Notes: a model not told the origin generated them from the sequence alone. DNA of 64,000 nt from Tepidiforma flava (GCF_027594505.1 NZ_CP115149.1:620001-684000), one strand, 5' to 3'. Shown: positions 1-10,180, counted from the first letter of the stretch. Program-made: numbers and translations.

Positions 1-1
1 C

Positions 2-970
2 GGCTCCGGCGCGGTCGGCGGGTACTATGGCGGGCGGCTCGCGCTGGCGGGCCACGACGTCCGGTTCCTCGTCCGGAGCGAGTACGAGGCGTGGCGAGCG
101 AACGGGCTCCGGGTGTTCAGCAAGGACGGCGATTTCCACCTGCGGGAGGTGCAGTGCTTCCGCGACCCGCGGGAGATCGGGCCGGCTGACTGGGTGATTT
201 GCGCGCTGAAGGCGACGGCGATCGGCGAGGCGGCCGAGCTCATCGCGCCCTGCGCGGGGCCGGGGACGCGCATCGTGGCGCTCATGAACGGGCTGGGGAA
301 TGAGCAGCGGCTGGCCGAGCGGTTCGGCGCCGCGCGGGTGTTCGGCGGGATGGCGTTCGTCTGCATCAACCGGGGCGAGCCGGGGGTGATCCACCACCTC
401 GACTACGGCCGGGTCTCCATCGGACACCTCGGCGACGACCCGGCGGCATGCGGCGAGCTGGCGGCGTTGCTGCGGAGCGCGGGGATCGATACGGTGGTCG
501 CGCCGAACCTGCGGTACGCGCGCTGGGAGAAGCTCTGCTGGAACGTGCCGTTCAACGGGCTGAGCGTGGCAGCCGGGGGCGTTGGGACGAAGACCATCCT
601 GCGCGACGCGGAGCTGCGGGCGTTCGCCGAGGGCGCGATGCGGGAGACCGTGCGGGCCGGGAACGCCGACCTTGCGGCGGCCGGGAGCGAGGCGCGGCTC
701 GACGAGGAGGACGTGGTAGCGCGGATGTTCGCCCAGACGGAGACGATGGGCGACTACCGGACGAGCATGGTGATTGATTACGCGCTGGGGCGGCCGCTCG
801 AGTCGGAAGCTATCCTCGGGAACCCGGTGCGGCGGGCGCGGGAGCTGGGTGTCGCCGCGCCGCGCATGGAGGCGCTGTACGCGCTGGTGCGGCACGCCGA
901 CCTTGCGCGGCGGGGTGAGCGGCGGCTGCTGCAAGCGGGCGACCTGGCAGTTCCCCGTTCGGTTGTTTGA
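2..970 (+). CDS. panE: 2-dehydropantoate 2-reductase (ketopantoate reductase), 5' truncated
   Basis: NADPH-dependent reduction of ketopantoate to pantoate, in pantothenate and CoA synthesis, cytoplasmic. The reading frame runs in from the window edge, so the start codon is missing. The first visible residues form the Rossmann nucleotide loop GSGAVGGYYGG, with about 322 residues in view, close to the usual family length. The C-terminal catalytic helix shows the Lys of RWEKLCWN followed by the conserved Asn of VPFNGL. The family also holds paralogues of unknown substrate, so the exact substrate is inferred. The stop codon overlaps the -35 box of the next gene's promoter. Confidence 0.85.
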   Translation, partial: GSGAVGGYYGGRLALAGHDVRFLVRSEYEAWRANGLRVFSKDGDFHLREVQCFRDPREIGPADWVICALKATAIGEAAELIAPCAGPGTRIVALMNGLGNEQRLAERFGAARVFGGMAFVCINRGEPGVIHHLDYGRVSIGHLGDDPAACGELAALLRSAGIDTVVAPNLRYARWEKLCWNVPFNGLSVAAGGVGTKTILRDAELRAFAEGAMRETVRAGNADLAAAGSEARLDEEDVVARMFAQTETMGDYRTSMVIDYALGRPLESEAILGNPVRRARELGVAAPRMEALYALVRHADLARRGERRLLQAGDLAVPRSVV

Positions 971-995
971 AGAAACCTACCGGGCGGTATAGACT
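967..995 (+). promoter_or_regulatory. sigma70-type promoter for the DinB-like gene
   Basis: TTGAAG at 967-972, a 17-nt spacer and TAGACT at 990-995. The -35 box overlaps the panE stop codon. The predicted start near 1002 gives a leader of about 37 nt carrying a Shine-Dalgarno site. Confidence 0.6.
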
Positions 996-1038
996 CGCCG
1001 GGCACACGCACTGAGCAGCTGCCCAGGAGGGAGAGAGC

Positions 1039-1560
1039 ATGACCGGGATTCGCGAGATGCTGATCGACGGGATCGAGCAGCTGAACGACTGGTTCGACGA
1101 CGCGCTGAAAGGCCTGACGGACGAGCAGGCGAACTGGCTGCCGCCGGGGAAGACGGTGAGCATCGGGTTCAACGCCTGGCACACGCTGCGGACGCAGGAC
1201 GACATCGTGAACTTCGTGCTGCAGGGGCGGAAGCCGACGGTCTGGATGAGCGAAGGGTTTGCGGAGCGGCTCGGCCTGCCGCCCGTTGGGCAGGGCACCG
1301 GGATGTCGCTGGAGGACGCGCGGGCGCTGCGCGTCTCGGTCGAACCGCTGCGGGAGTACTGCCAGCGGGTGAAGGCCGTGACGCTCGAGTTCGTGAAGAA
1401 CGTCCCGGAGGAGGAGCTGGAGCAGATCCAGCAGATTCGCCCGCTGGGCGAGATGCCGAAGTGGAAGGTGCTCCGGCAGGTGGTGATGACGCACGGGTTC
1501 ATGCACCTGGGCGAAGTGAACACCATCAAGGGCGCCCAGGGGATGGGGTTCTCGATCTGA
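1039..1560 (+). CDS. DinB-superfamily (YfiT-like) four-helix protein
   Basis: 173-residue protein of the DinB/YfiT metal-binding four-helix superfamily. This family is unrelated to DNA polymerase IV, despite the name. The fold's three-His metal triad can be placed: one His in FNAWHTLR around residue 54, and two in the C-terminal segment MTHGFMHLGE. Members are often S-transferases using bacillithiol or mycothiol, or damage-inducible proteins of unknown activity; nothing here picks one. The start is set by AGGAGGG about 8 nt before the ATG. It has its own promoter and is probably monocistronic. Confidence 0.75.
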   Translation: MTGIREMLIDGIEQLNDWFDDALKGLTDEQANWLPPGKTVSIGFNAWHTLRTQDDIVNFVLQGRKPTVWMSEGFAERLGLPPVGQGTGMSLEDARALRVSVEPLREYCQRVKAVTLEFVKNVPEEELEQIQQIRPLGEMPKWKVLRQVVMTHGFMHLGEVNTIKGAQGMGFSI

Positions 1561-1611
1561 CGCGGCCGCTGCCCGGCGATTCTGCGTAAGACGAGGCTTG
1601 CCCCGCCGGTC

Positions 1612-1632
1612 TACGCTGGGAGGATGCGCTGA
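1612..1632 (+). promoter_or_regulatory. -10 box plus leaderless-spaced two-codon ORF upstream of lipoprotein gene
   Basis: TACGCT at 1612-1617 is followed after 6 nt by ATG-CGC-TGA at 1624-1632. The spacing equals that seen at leaderless genes elsewhere in the window. A transcript from here would begin at a minimal Met-Arg-stop frame and then run into the lipoprotein leader. The -10 box is plausible; whether the mini-ORF matters is speculative. Confidence 0.35.
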
Positions 1633-1655
1633 GGACGGCGCACGGGAGGACGACG

Positions 1656-2228
1656 ATGGACCGGATGGGATGGCTGAGGACGGCTGCGGCGGCAGGGCTG
1701 CTCGCGGCCGGGGCTGCCTTCGCGGCCTGCAGCGACCGGGACGACGGGCCTGCGCCGCCGGCCGCCGGCGGGGAGCCGCCGACCACAACAGCGCCGGCGC
1801 CCACGGAGCCGCCCCCCACGACAGCGCAGCCGACGACGCAGCCGACCCCGGGACGTCCTGCCCCGGCGGGGCCGACGACGGTGCAGATGACGGGGGTGTG
1901 CCCGCCGAACCCGGACCCGGCCCCGGCGAGCGTGGCGGTGGTGACGCAGCCAGCCCCGAATGCGAGCGTGACGAGCCCGCTGACGGTGACGGGGATGGTG
2001 GAAGCGTTCGAGGCGACCTTCCAGGCCGAGCTGCTGGACGCGCAGCAGAACCAGCTGGCGCATGTCGTCGGCATGGCGCAGCAGGGGCAGGTCCTCTCGC
2101 CGTTCAGCGTGCAGCTGACGTTTTCCGTCACTGCGCCGACGCCGGGCTGCCTCCGCATCTACCAGCAGAGCGCGAAGGACGGATCGGACACGAAGATCCT
2201 GCTGGTGCCGCTGGTGCTGCTGCCGTGA
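1656..2228 (+). CDS. Gmad2-domain lipoprotein
   Basis: 190-residue exported lipoprotein. A hydrophobic signal (about residues 5-23) ends in a lipobox AAFAAC, with Cys near 25. A Pro/Thr-rich flexible linker follows to about residue 75. The globular end has the Gmad2 immunoglobulin-like pattern: V..PAPNASVTSPLTVTG followed by FEATFQAELLD. The domain is often paired with GerMN in Gram-positive-type envelopes, and a GerMN lipoprotein lies at 6867-7322. GGGAGGA about 5 nt before the ATG sets the start. Its role is likely envelope binding or structure; no enzyme motif is visible. Confidence 0.75.
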   Translation: MDRMGWLRTAAAAGLLAAGAAFAACSDRDDGPAPPAAGGEPPTTTAPAPTEPPPTTAQPTTQPTPGRPAPAGPTTVQMTGVCPPNPDPAPASVAVVTQPAPNASVTSPLTVTGMVEAFEATFQAELLDAQQNQLAHVVGMAQQGQVLSPFSVQLTFSVTAPTPGCLRIYQQSAKDGSDTKILLVPLVLLP

Positions 2229-2234
2229 GGCGGC

Positions 2235-3398
2235 TCAGCGGCTGAGGAGCCGGCGGGCGGCTTCGCGCAGCGTCTCTTCGGACTTCGAGAAGGTGAAGCG
2301 GATCATGCGGCTGCCCGCCCCGCTGCCGGGCCGGTAGAAGCTGGAGCCGGGGACGGGGGCGACGCCGATGTCGCGGATGAGATGATGGGCGAAGGCGGTG
2401 TCGTCGCCGTCGAAGCCGAGGGCGGAGAAGTCGGCCATGATGTAGTAGGCGCCCTCGGGCTGGTGGCAGGCGAAGCCGGCGCGGCGGAGCGCATCGAGCA
2501 GGATGGCGCGCTTGTCGGCGTACATCGTGCGGAGTTCGGGGTAGTAGCTGTCTGCCTGTTCGATGGCGACGGCGGCGGCTTCCTGGAGCGGAGCGGGCGC
2601 GCCGACGGTGAGGAAATCGTGGACTTTCCGCAGGGCGTCGGAGAGGCGGGGCGGGGCGATGAGGTACCCGAGCCGCCAGCCGGTAACGGAGAAGGTCTTG
2701 GAGAGGCCGCTGATGGTGATGGTGCGCTCGTACATGCCGGGCAGGGTGGCCATCGGCACGTGCTCGTGGTGGTCGTAGAGGATGTGCTCGTAGATTTCGT
2801 CGGTGATGCAGAGCGTGTCGAACTCCTGGCAGAGGTCAGCGATCTGCTGGAGTTCGGTGCGGGTGAAGACTTTGCCGCTCGGGTTGTTCGGCGTGTTGAC
2901 GATGATGGCGCGCGTGCGCGGGGAGAAGGCGCGGCGCAGCTCATCGGGGTCGAAGGAGAAGCCTTCGCCGCGGAGGGTGACGAAGACGAGCTTCGCGCCG
3001 GACATCGCGGCATCGGGGACGTAGTTTTCGTAGAACGGTTCGAAGACGATGACCTCGTCGCCCTCTTCGACGACGGCAAGCATGGCGCACATCATCGCCT
3101 CGGTGGCGCCGCAGGTGACGGTGACTTCGCGGTCGGGGTCGAGGTCGAGGCCGTAGAAGCGCCTGGCCTTGTCGGCGATGGCGCGGCGGAGCCGGGGCGA
3201 ACCCCAGGTGATGGCGTACTGGTTGATGTCGGCGTTGATGGCGTCGACGGCGGCCTGCTTGATGAAGGCGGGCGCGGGGAAGTCGGGGTAGCCCTGGGCG
3301 AGGTTCATCGCGCCGTGGAGCATGGCGAGGCGGGTCATCTCGCGGATGACGGACTCGCTGAAGACGCTGGTGCGGCGTGCGACGTGGGCGCGGGGCAT
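2235..3398 (-). CDS. PLP-dependent class I/II aminotransferase
   Basis: 387-residue fold-type I aminotransferase. The PLP Schiff-base Lys is K234 in SGLSKTFSVTGWRLGY, the cofactor Asn lies in NTPNNPSGK (about 168-176), the Asp in ITDEIYEH, and the substrate carboxylate Arg near the C-terminus in RMIRFTF. It resembles the aspartate / kynurenine / methionine aminotransferase group, so substrate cannot be fixed from motifs. It starts 12 nt after the mutase stop codon on the same strand, so the two are probably co-transcribed, which suggests amino-acid carbon entering propionyl- or methylmalonyl-CoA metabolism. Confidence 0.85.
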   Translation of the reverse strand: MPRAHVARRTSVFSESVIREMTRLAMLHGAMNLAQGYPDFPAPAFIKQAAVDAINADINQYAITWGSPRLRRAIADKARRFYGLDLDPDREVTVTCGATEAMMCAMLAVVEEGDEVIVFEPFYENYVPDAAMSGAKLVFVTLRGEGFSFDPDELRRAFSPRTRAIIVNTPNNPSGKVFTRTELQQIADLCQEFDTLCITDEIYEHILYDHHEHVPMATLPGMYERTITISGLSKTFSVTGWRLGYLIAPPRLSDALRKVHDFLTVGAPAPLQEAAAVAIEQADSYYPELRTMYADKRAILLDALRRAGFACHQPEGAYYIMADFSALGFDGDDTAFAHHLIRDIGVAPVPGSSFYRPGSGAGSRMIRFTFSKSEETLREAARRLLSR

Positions 3399-3410
3399 CG
3401 AGCGGAAAGG

Positions 3411-5075
<1,665 letters not shown>

Positions 5076-5101
5076 GGGAGGACTCCGGTAGGGGCGAAGG
5101 T

Positions 5102-5128
5102 TTGGCCGGGCGGCCAACGGTAACTGTA
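5102..5128 (-). promoter_or_regulatory. mutase promoter -10 with adjoining inverted repeat
   Basis: On the minus strand TACAGT (5128-5123) can serve as -10. A perfect inverted repeat, TTGGCC-GGGC-GGCCAA, at 5102-5117 falls where transcription would begin. It could be an operator or a short leader hairpin. No regulator is coded next door. Confidence 0.35.
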
Positions 5129-5186
5129 CACGAGCCGGCGGCGGGGGTGGGAGACCTCCGGGATGCGTTTCGGGCGGGCTGCGGGC

Positions 5187-5192
5187 TACGCT
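5187..5192 (+). promoter_or_regulatory. -10 box, leaderless yajQ
   Basis: TACGCT ends 7 nt before the ATG at 5200, so the transcript would begin at or next to the start codon. No clear Shine-Dalgarno site is present. Confidence 0.5.
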
Positions 5193-5199
5193 CTTGGGC

Positions 5200-5700
5200 A
5201 TGGCGAAGGACGAGAGTTTCGACATCACGACGGGCGCGGACCTGATGGAGGTGGCGAACGCCATCAACCAGGCGCGGAAGGAGATTGCGAACCGGTTCGA
5301 CTTCAAGGGGGTCGTGGCGGAAATCGATTACGACCACGGGACGACGCGGTTCGTGCTGCATGCGCAGGACGACTACAAGCTCGAGGCGATGTGGCAGGTG
5401 GTGGCGCAGCGGATGGTGGCGCGGAACGTGCCGCTGAAGAACCTCGTGCGCGGAACGCCGCAGAAGGCCTCCGGCGGGACGCTGCGGCAGGAGGTGACGA
5501 TCGTCCAGGGCATCGAGCCGGAGATTGCGCGGAAGATCGTGAAGTTCATCAGGGACCAGAAGTACAAGAAGGCGCAGGCGCAGGTGCAGGGCGACGCGGT
5601 GCGGGTGAGTTCGCCGAGCCGGGACGAGCTGCAGCAGGTGATCCGGGACGTGAAGGCGCAGGACTGGGGGATCGAGCTGAAGTTCGGCAACTACCGCTGA
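5200..5700 (+). CDS. yajQ: YajQ-family nucleotide-binding protein
   Basis: 166-residue cytoplasmic protein with the two-lobed YajQ fold; homologues in other bacteria bind nucleotides or cyclic di-GMP and help control gene expression. The sequence starts with the typical SFDIT, followed by NRFDFKG, and keeps the family motifs [18 protein letters not shown] and the C-terminal FGNYR. The ATG at 5200 is preferred to an upstream TTG because a -10 box lies 7 nt before it and the family begins just before SFDI. It is divergent from the mutase gene. Confidence 0.9.
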   Translation: MAKDESFDITTGADLMEVANAINQARKEIANRFDFKGVVAEIDYDHGTTRFVLHAQDDYKLEAMWQVVAQRMVARNVPLKNLVRGTPQKASGGTLRQEVTIVQGIEPEIARKIVKFIRDQKYKKAQAQVQGDAVRVSSPSRDELQQVIRDVKAQDWGIELKFGNYR

Positions 5701-5712
5701 GGGGCGGGCGCC

Positions 5713-6582
5713 TCAGATGGGGCGGTGGAAGACCTGCTCGAGGGCGGCGCGGCGGCGGCGCTCGGCTTCGCGCTGGAGGGCGAGGCGGCGGTCGATGCGG
5801 CGCTGGTTGCGGGCTTCGTAGCGGATCCAGCCGACGATGATGCTGGCGAGGGCGGCGACGAAGAGCAGGTTGCCGGCGAGCCAGAGGATCATGATGGCGA
5901 TGCGCTGGTCGGCGATGGGCTCGGGCGCCCAGGCCGGGGCGCGCTCGGCGAAGCCGGCGTGCATGGCGGTGTTCATGCTGAGGAACATGCCGCCGAAGAG
6001 CGCCTTGTGGGTCATTTCGACGAAGACGTAGAGGGCGCGCAGCGGGTACGGCAGCCGCCAGCCGACCGGGTCGATGGCGAGGGCGGGCAGCCAGAAGAGG
6101 AGGCCGGTGACGAGCAGCGTGGCGAGCTGGAGGTCGCGGAGGAGCCAGTTCGTCGCGGCGAGGTCGGTGAGCCGGGTGAACTGCCAGAGGTAGGTCACGA
6201 CGGCGAACAGGAGCCAGGTGAAGACCGGGAACGTCAGCGCCTTCACGAGGCGGCTGCGGACGGCGCGGCGGAGGTGGCGGCGGCCGGCCGGGCCCGCGGC
6301 GCGGAAAGCGAGGGTGAGCGGCGCGCCGAGGAGGAGGAGCGGCGGCGCGGCCATGGTGAGCGCGAGGAAGCCGGTGAAGTTGACCCAGAGGACGCGGTTG
6401 CCGAGGGATTCGAGCGGGGTGACCGTGGCGGCGGCGACGATGACGAGCCCGGCCGCGAAACAGCCGAGGCGCCATGCCGGGTGGCGGCCGCCAGCGGCCC
6501 GCCAGGCGCGGGCGTAGAGCAGCGCCGCGGCGGCGAGGAGGGGGAGCCAGAACGGGTCGAGCGTCCAGCCGGCGACGGTCAC
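5713..6582 (-). CDS. ctaG: CtaG-type cytochrome c oxidase assembly factor (caa3_CtaG family)
   Basis: 289-residue polytopic membrane protein with about seven hydrophobic segments across residues 10-250. It matches the caa3_CtaG family needed for copper-centre assembly of caa3-type oxidase. Family landmarks are TPLESLGN, the charged-polar helix FVEMTHKALFGGMFLS, and a His/Met-rich stretch near MNTAMHAGF that could handle copper. Start codon is GTG, three bases beyond the Lrp-like stop, so the two are translationally close. The C-terminal tail is highly basic. The gene implies aerobic respiration. Confidence 0.82.
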   Translation of the reverse strand: MTVAGWTLDPFWLPLLAAAALLYARAWRAAGGRHPAWRLGCFAAGLVIVAAATVTPLESLGNRVLWVNFTGFLALTMAAPPLLLLGAPLTLAFRAAGPAGRRHLRRAVRSRLVKALTFPVFTWLLFAVVTYLWQFTRLTDLAATNWLLRDLQLATLLVTGLLFWLPALAIDPVGWRLPYPLRALYVFVEMTHKALFGGMFLSMNTAMHAGFAERAPAWAPEPIADQRIAIMILWLAGNLLFVAALASIIVGWIRYEARNQRRIDRRLALQREAERRRRAALEQVFHRPI

Positions 6583-6585
6583 GGG

Positions 6586-6831
6586 TCAGCGCACCCCGAA
6601 GGCCTCGAAGGTGAGGATGGTGAACGTTTCGCGGACGTGCGGGATGGACTGGATGTCGCGCTCGATGACCCGGCCGATGCTGTCGATGTCGTCGACGTAG
6701 AGCTTGGCGAGGAGGTCGTACTGGCCGGTGATGCTGTAGCACTCGGAGAAGGCGGGGACCTCGGCGACGCGGTTGGCGACGTCGGTGGTGTGGCCGGGCT
6801 CGGTTTTGATCATCACGAAAACGGCGCGCAT
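6586..6831 (-). CDS. Lrp/AsnC-type RAM (ligand-binding) domain protein
   Basis: 81-residue protein made only of the alpha/beta sandwich effector domain of Lrp/AsnC regulators; there is no helix-turn-helix. The pattern is AVFVMIKTEPGH, then ECYSITGQYDLLAKLYVDD, then a C-terminal TFTILTFEAFG. Such stand-alone RAM proteins can bind amino acids and associate with full Lrp proteins. The start at 6831 is chosen because a TACACT box ends 6 nt upstream; an in-frame GTG six codons earlier would lack it. The ctaG gene follows after 3 bases. Confidence 0.78.
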   Translation of the reverse strand: MRAVFVMIKTEPGHTTDVANRVAEVPAFSECYSITGQYDLLAKLYVDDIDSIGRVIERDIQSIPHVRETFTILTFEAFGVR

Positions 6832-6837
6832 GGATGG

Positions 6838-6843
6838 AGTGTA
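6838..6843 (-). promoter_or_regulatory. -10 box, leaderless RAM-domain gene
   Basis: On the minus strand TACACT (6843-6838) ends 6 nt before the ATG at 6831. Confidence 0.5.
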
Positions 6844-6866
6844 CGGCACGGCGGGCGGCGCGGGTG

Positions 6867-7322
6867 TCAGGGCTGGAGGCGGCCGGGCTGGCCTTCGACG
6901 AGGATGACGGTTTCGGCGCCGGGGACGATGGCGCTGACGGTGCGGCCGATGGCGCCTTCGATGGCGAGGACCGCCGCGGAGCCGCCGCCGTACCCGAGCA
7001 CTTCGGCGGAGAGGTCGACGGTGACCGCAGCGCCCTCCCGGGAGACGCCGAGCAGCCGCGTGCCCGGCGGGAAGGGGCTGACTACGCCGGCGGCGGCGCG
7101 CTCTTCGGCGGTCGGGCCGGCGATGAGGAGCTCGAGGGCGGCCGGCAGGGGGTCGGCGCCGGCCGGGAGCGTGCGCCGGACGGGGCGGAAGCCGGTCATC
7201 TCGGCGACGGGGTAGACGAGCGAGACCTCGACGGGAGCCGGTTCCTCATCGCCGCCGCATGCGGCGGCCGCAAGCGGCACGGCGAGCAGGAGGACGGCGG
7301 CGACGGGGAGCGCGGCGCGCAT
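6867..7322 (-). CDS. GerMN-domain lipoprotein
   Basis: 151-residue secreted lipoprotein. The signal peptide ends in lipobox LAAAAC, with Cys near residue 22. The GerMN domain follows, with the expected FRPVRRTLP, ALELLIAGPTAEE, PPGTRLLGVSREGAAVTVDLS and a final segment that begins with an Ala/Ile-rich helix. GerMN was described in spore germination proteins but is common in non-sporulating lineages as an envelope domain. It follows the MoxR/Bat operon on the same strand and may be its last gene. Confidence 0.78.
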   Translation of the reverse strand: MRAALPVAAVLLLAVPLAAAACGGDEEPAPVEVSLVYPVAEMTGFRPVRRTLPAGADPLPAALELLIAGPTAEERAAAGVVSPFPPGTRLLGVSREGAAVTVDLSAEVLGYGGGSAAVLAIEGAIGRTVSAIVPGAETVILVEGQPGRLQP

Positions 7323-7391
7323 GCCAGCAGGATGCGGAAGGGCATCGCCGCCGGTCATCGGCCGGGCGGGGCAGGGCCGGACGGCCGAAGG

Positions 7392-9236
7392 TCAGTAGTC
7401 GGTGCCGGGGCTGCCGGCGAGCGCATCGCGGAGCTGGGCGAGGCGGCTGCGCTCGGCGAGGAGTTCGAGGATGCGGAGCGCCTGGGCGGGCGTGGGCTGC
7501 TCGCCGGCTTCGAGGAGGAGCTGCTGGACCTGCCGGTCGATGGCCTCGATCTGGCGGTTGAGCTGGGCGATGGTGGGGCCGGGCTGGCCGCCCTGCCCGG
7601 GGACGGGCGTGCCGGTGGCGCCCGGGGTGCCGGCCGGTGAGGCGCCGGGCACCGGGGTCTGGCCGCCCTGGCCGGGCGCGGGCGTCCCCTGGCCGGGGGC
7701 CGGCGTGCCGTCGCCCGGGGCGGGCGTCCCCTGCCCGGCGCCGGGGGTGCCCTCGCCGTCCTGGCCAGGCGATGGGGAGGCGCCGGGCGATGGCGAAGGG
7801 GAGGGGGACGGCGTCGGCGTCTCGGGCGGCGGCGGATAGAGGAGGCGCAGGACGACTTCGAAGTCGTGGCGCGAGGCGTCGTCGGACGGGTCGATGATGA
7901 GGGCGTCGCGGAAGGCGGAGAGCGCCTCCTGCAGGCGGCCGGCTTCGAACTGGTGGTGGCCGATGCTGGCGAACGCGCGCCGGCGGATGTCGGGGTCATT
8001 CGATTCGAGGGCGCGCCGGGCGGCGCGGATGGCGTCCTCGTAGCGGCCAGCGGCGTGGTAGGCGGCGGCGAGGTTGAGCGTGACGTCCGGGTCGTTCGGC
8101 CGGGCGACCTGGGCTTCGAGGAAGGCGTCGATGGCGGCGTCGGCGTCGCCGGCGGCGAGGGCCTCGCGGCCGCGTTCGTTCGCCTGGTAGGCGGGGGTGG
8201 CGCAGCCGCCGAGGAGGAGCGCGAGGAGGGCGGCCGGCAGCAGCACCGCGGGGCGGCGGGGGCGGATGCGCTCCCAGGCCGTGCCGAGCACGAGGAGCGC
8301 GAGCGCGGCGCCGGCGAACCACTGGAAGCGTTCGACCGGCAGCGTGGTGGTGCGTTCATCGAGGCGGGCGCGTTCGAGGGCGCGGACCCGGCCTTCGACG
8401 ACGCCGGGGACGACGCTGAGGTCGCTCCCGAGGTAGCGGCCGCCGCTGGCGGCGGCGAGGGCGCGGAGGAAGCTTTCGTCGAGCCGGGAGGTGATCGGCT
8501 GGCCGGCGGCATCGAGCCGGCGCCCGGTGCGGCCGGTCAGCGGGTCGACTGCCGGGACGATGCCGCCTTCCGGGGTGCCGGCCCCGGCGATGAGCAGCTC
8601 GGCGCCCGACTGGCGGACCTGCTGCGCAACGGCGGCGACGTCGCCGCCGAGGTTGTCGCCGTCGGTGATGAGCAGGATGAGGCTGCCGGCGGAATCGTCG
8701 CCGGCGAGGAGTTCGAGGGCGAGTTCGAGGCCGCGGGCGACGTCGGTGCCGCCTTCGACGAGGACGACGCCGGTCTCGAGGCCTTCGATGACGCGGGCGG
8801 CGGCGGCGGTGTCGGTCGTGAGCGGGAAGCGGATGCGCGCGCTGCCGGCGAAGACGACGAGGCCGACGCGGTCGCCGGCGAGGCGGTCGATGGAGCGGAT
8901 GGCGGCGGCCTTCGCGGCGGCGATGCGCGACGGCTCGACGTCGGGGACGTCCATGCTGCGGGAGATGTCCATCACGATGACGAGGTCGGCGCCGGTGCGG
9001 GGCACCTGGGAAACGCGGGTGCCCCAGCGCGGCTGGGCAGCCGCGGCGATGGCGAGCGCGGCGGCGGCCGTGTAGCAGCCCGCGGCGAACAGGGAGGGCG
9101 GCCCGGGCAGGATGCGGGAGAGGCGGCGGGCGGCCCGGCGGCCGCGGACGACGCCCAGGGCCCAGGCGAGCGCGGCTGCGGCCGGGATGGCGAGCAGCAC
9201 GAGGACCCACGGGTGGGCGAAGGAGAGGCCGCTCAT
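7392..9236 (-). CDS. BatB-like VWA membrane protein fused to TPR repeats and Pro-rich tail
   Basis: 614 residues. Two N-terminal membrane segments lie around residues 10-27 and 50-68, then a von Willebrand A domain whose MIDAS D90-x-S92-x-S94 is intact (VIVMDISRSMD), with a later TDGDN. A third membrane segment (about 320-338) and another hydrophobic stretch ending GGC precede TPR repeats (about 370-450). After these come a Pro/Ser/Gly-rich low-complexity linker and a C-terminal helical segment. In Bacteroides-type Bat operons BatB and the TPR protein BatC are separate; here they are one chain. The ATG overlaps the previous stop as ATGA. Confidence 0.82.
   Translation of the reverse strand: MSGLSFAHPWVLVLLAIPAAAALAWALGVVRGRRAARRLSRILPGPPSLFAAGCYTAAAALAIAAAAQPRWGTRVSQVPRTGADLVIVMDISRSMDVPDVEPSRIAAAKAAAIRSIDRLAGDRVGLVVFAGSARIRFPLTTDTAAAARVIEGLETGVVLVEGGTDVARGLELALELLAGDDSAGSLILLITDGDNLGGDVAAVAQQVRQSGAELLIAGAGTPEGGIVPAVDPLTGRTGRRLDAAGQPITSRLDESFLRALAAASGGRYLGSDLSVVPGVVEGRVRALERARLDERTTTLPVERFQWFAGAALALLVLGTAWERIRPRRPAVLLPAALLALLLGGCATPAYQANERGREALAAGDADAAIDAFLEAQVARPNDPDVTLNLAAAYHAAGRYEDAIRAARRALESNDPDIRRRAFASIGHHQFEAGRLQEALSAFRDALIIDPSDDASRHDFEVVLRLLYPPPPETPTPSPSPSPSPGASPSPGQDGEGTPGAGQGTPAPGDGTPAPGQGTPAPGQGGQTPVPGASPAGTPGATGTPVPGQGGQPGPTIAQLNRQIEAIDRQVQQLLLEAGEQPTPAQALRILELLAERSRLAQLRDALAGSPGTDY
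7575..7835 (-). repeat. low-complexity TPAPGQG-type coding repeat
   Basis: Within the BatB-TPR gene the DNA encodes SPSPSPSP followed by imperfect GTPAPG(Q/D)G units. It is a flexible spacer, not a domain, and a likely site of length variation between strains. Confidence 0.7.
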
Positions 9237-10180
9237 CCCGGGCTCCTCCGGAGGACGGTGCCGCCGAGGGCGAGCTCGAGGGCGAGCAGGGCCGCGGCGG
9301 CGCCCGCGAACCACGGCGAGAAGTAGTCGTAGTCGTCGAAGGCGTCGCGGGTGATGCGGGAGCGCTCGAGGGAGGAGATTTCGTCGTAGACGTCCTGGAG
9401 CTGGCCGGGGTTGCTGGCGACGAAGTAGCGCCCGCCGGTCTGGTCGGCGATGGCGCGGAGGAGGCGCTCGTCGATTTCGCGGCCGCGCTCGAGCGGGGAT
9501 TCGCTGACGACACCGATCGTGTAGACGCGGATGTTGAGCGCGGCGGCGAGGGCGGCGGCGGCCTCGGGGCGGATGGAGGGGGCGTTGTGCTCGCCGTCGG
9601 TGAGGAGGATGACGACCCGGGAGGCGGCGGTGGATTCCTGGAGCATCGTGAGGGCGGCAGCGAGGCCGACGCCGATGCCGGTGCCGTCGGGCAGGAGGCC
9701 CGAATCGAGGTCGGCAACCATGCGGTCGAGGGCCGCGTAGTCGGTGGAGGGCGGCGAGAGGGCGAGGGCGTCCTGCTGGAAGACGACGAGGCCGACGCGG
9801 TCGTTCTCGCGGGTGCGAATGAACTCGCGGACGACCTCTTTGGTGACGGCGAGGCGGGTGGAATCGCCGAAGGTCTGGAGCATCGAACTGGAGAGGTCGA
9901 GGGAGAGGACGATATCGACGCCTTCGCCGGGGACGATGGTGCGGGCGTCGCCGCGGCGGGGGCCGGCGACAGCGACGGCGAGGAGGACGACGGCGAGGAC
10001 GCGGAGCGCCGGGAGCGCCCGCGCGAGGCGGAGGCGGGGGCCGGGCCGGGCCCCGGACAGGGCGGCAGCCGAGCTGACGGGGATGGCGGCGCGGCGGCGG
10101 GTGCGGAGGACGAACAGGAGCGGCAGCGCGAGGAGCGCGAGGGCGAGGGCTCCGGGCGTGGCGAAGTCGATGCCGGTCAT
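9233..10180 (-). CDS. batA: BatA-like VWA membrane protein
   Basis: 315 residues. Membrane segments lie near residues 10-25 and 56-74, and a third near the C-terminus (SPWFAGAAAALLALELALG). The von Willebrand A domain has a full MIDAS, D95-L-S97-S-S99 (LSLDLSSSM), plus LLTDGEHN. In the MoxR/Bat systems these metal-dependent adhesion domains face the outside or periplasm-like space and are thought to work with the MoxR ATPase in complex assembly or stress tolerance. Both ends overlap neighbours by ATGA, so translation is probably coupled. Confidence 0.82.
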   Translation of the reverse strand: MTGIDFATPGALALALLALPLLFVLRTRRRAAIPVSSAAALSGARPGPRLRLARALPALRVLAVVLLAVAVAGPRRGDARTIVPGEGVDIVLSLDLSSSMLQTFGDSTRLAVTKEVVREFIRTRENDRVGLVVFQQDALALSPPSTDYAALDRMVADLDSGLLPDGTGIGVGLAAALTMLQESTAASRVVILLTDGEHNAPSIRPEAAAALAAALNIRVYTIGVVSESPLERGREIDERLLRAIADQTGGRYFVASNPGQLQDVYDEISSLERSRITRDAFDDYDYFSPWFAGAAAALLALELALGGTVLRRSPG

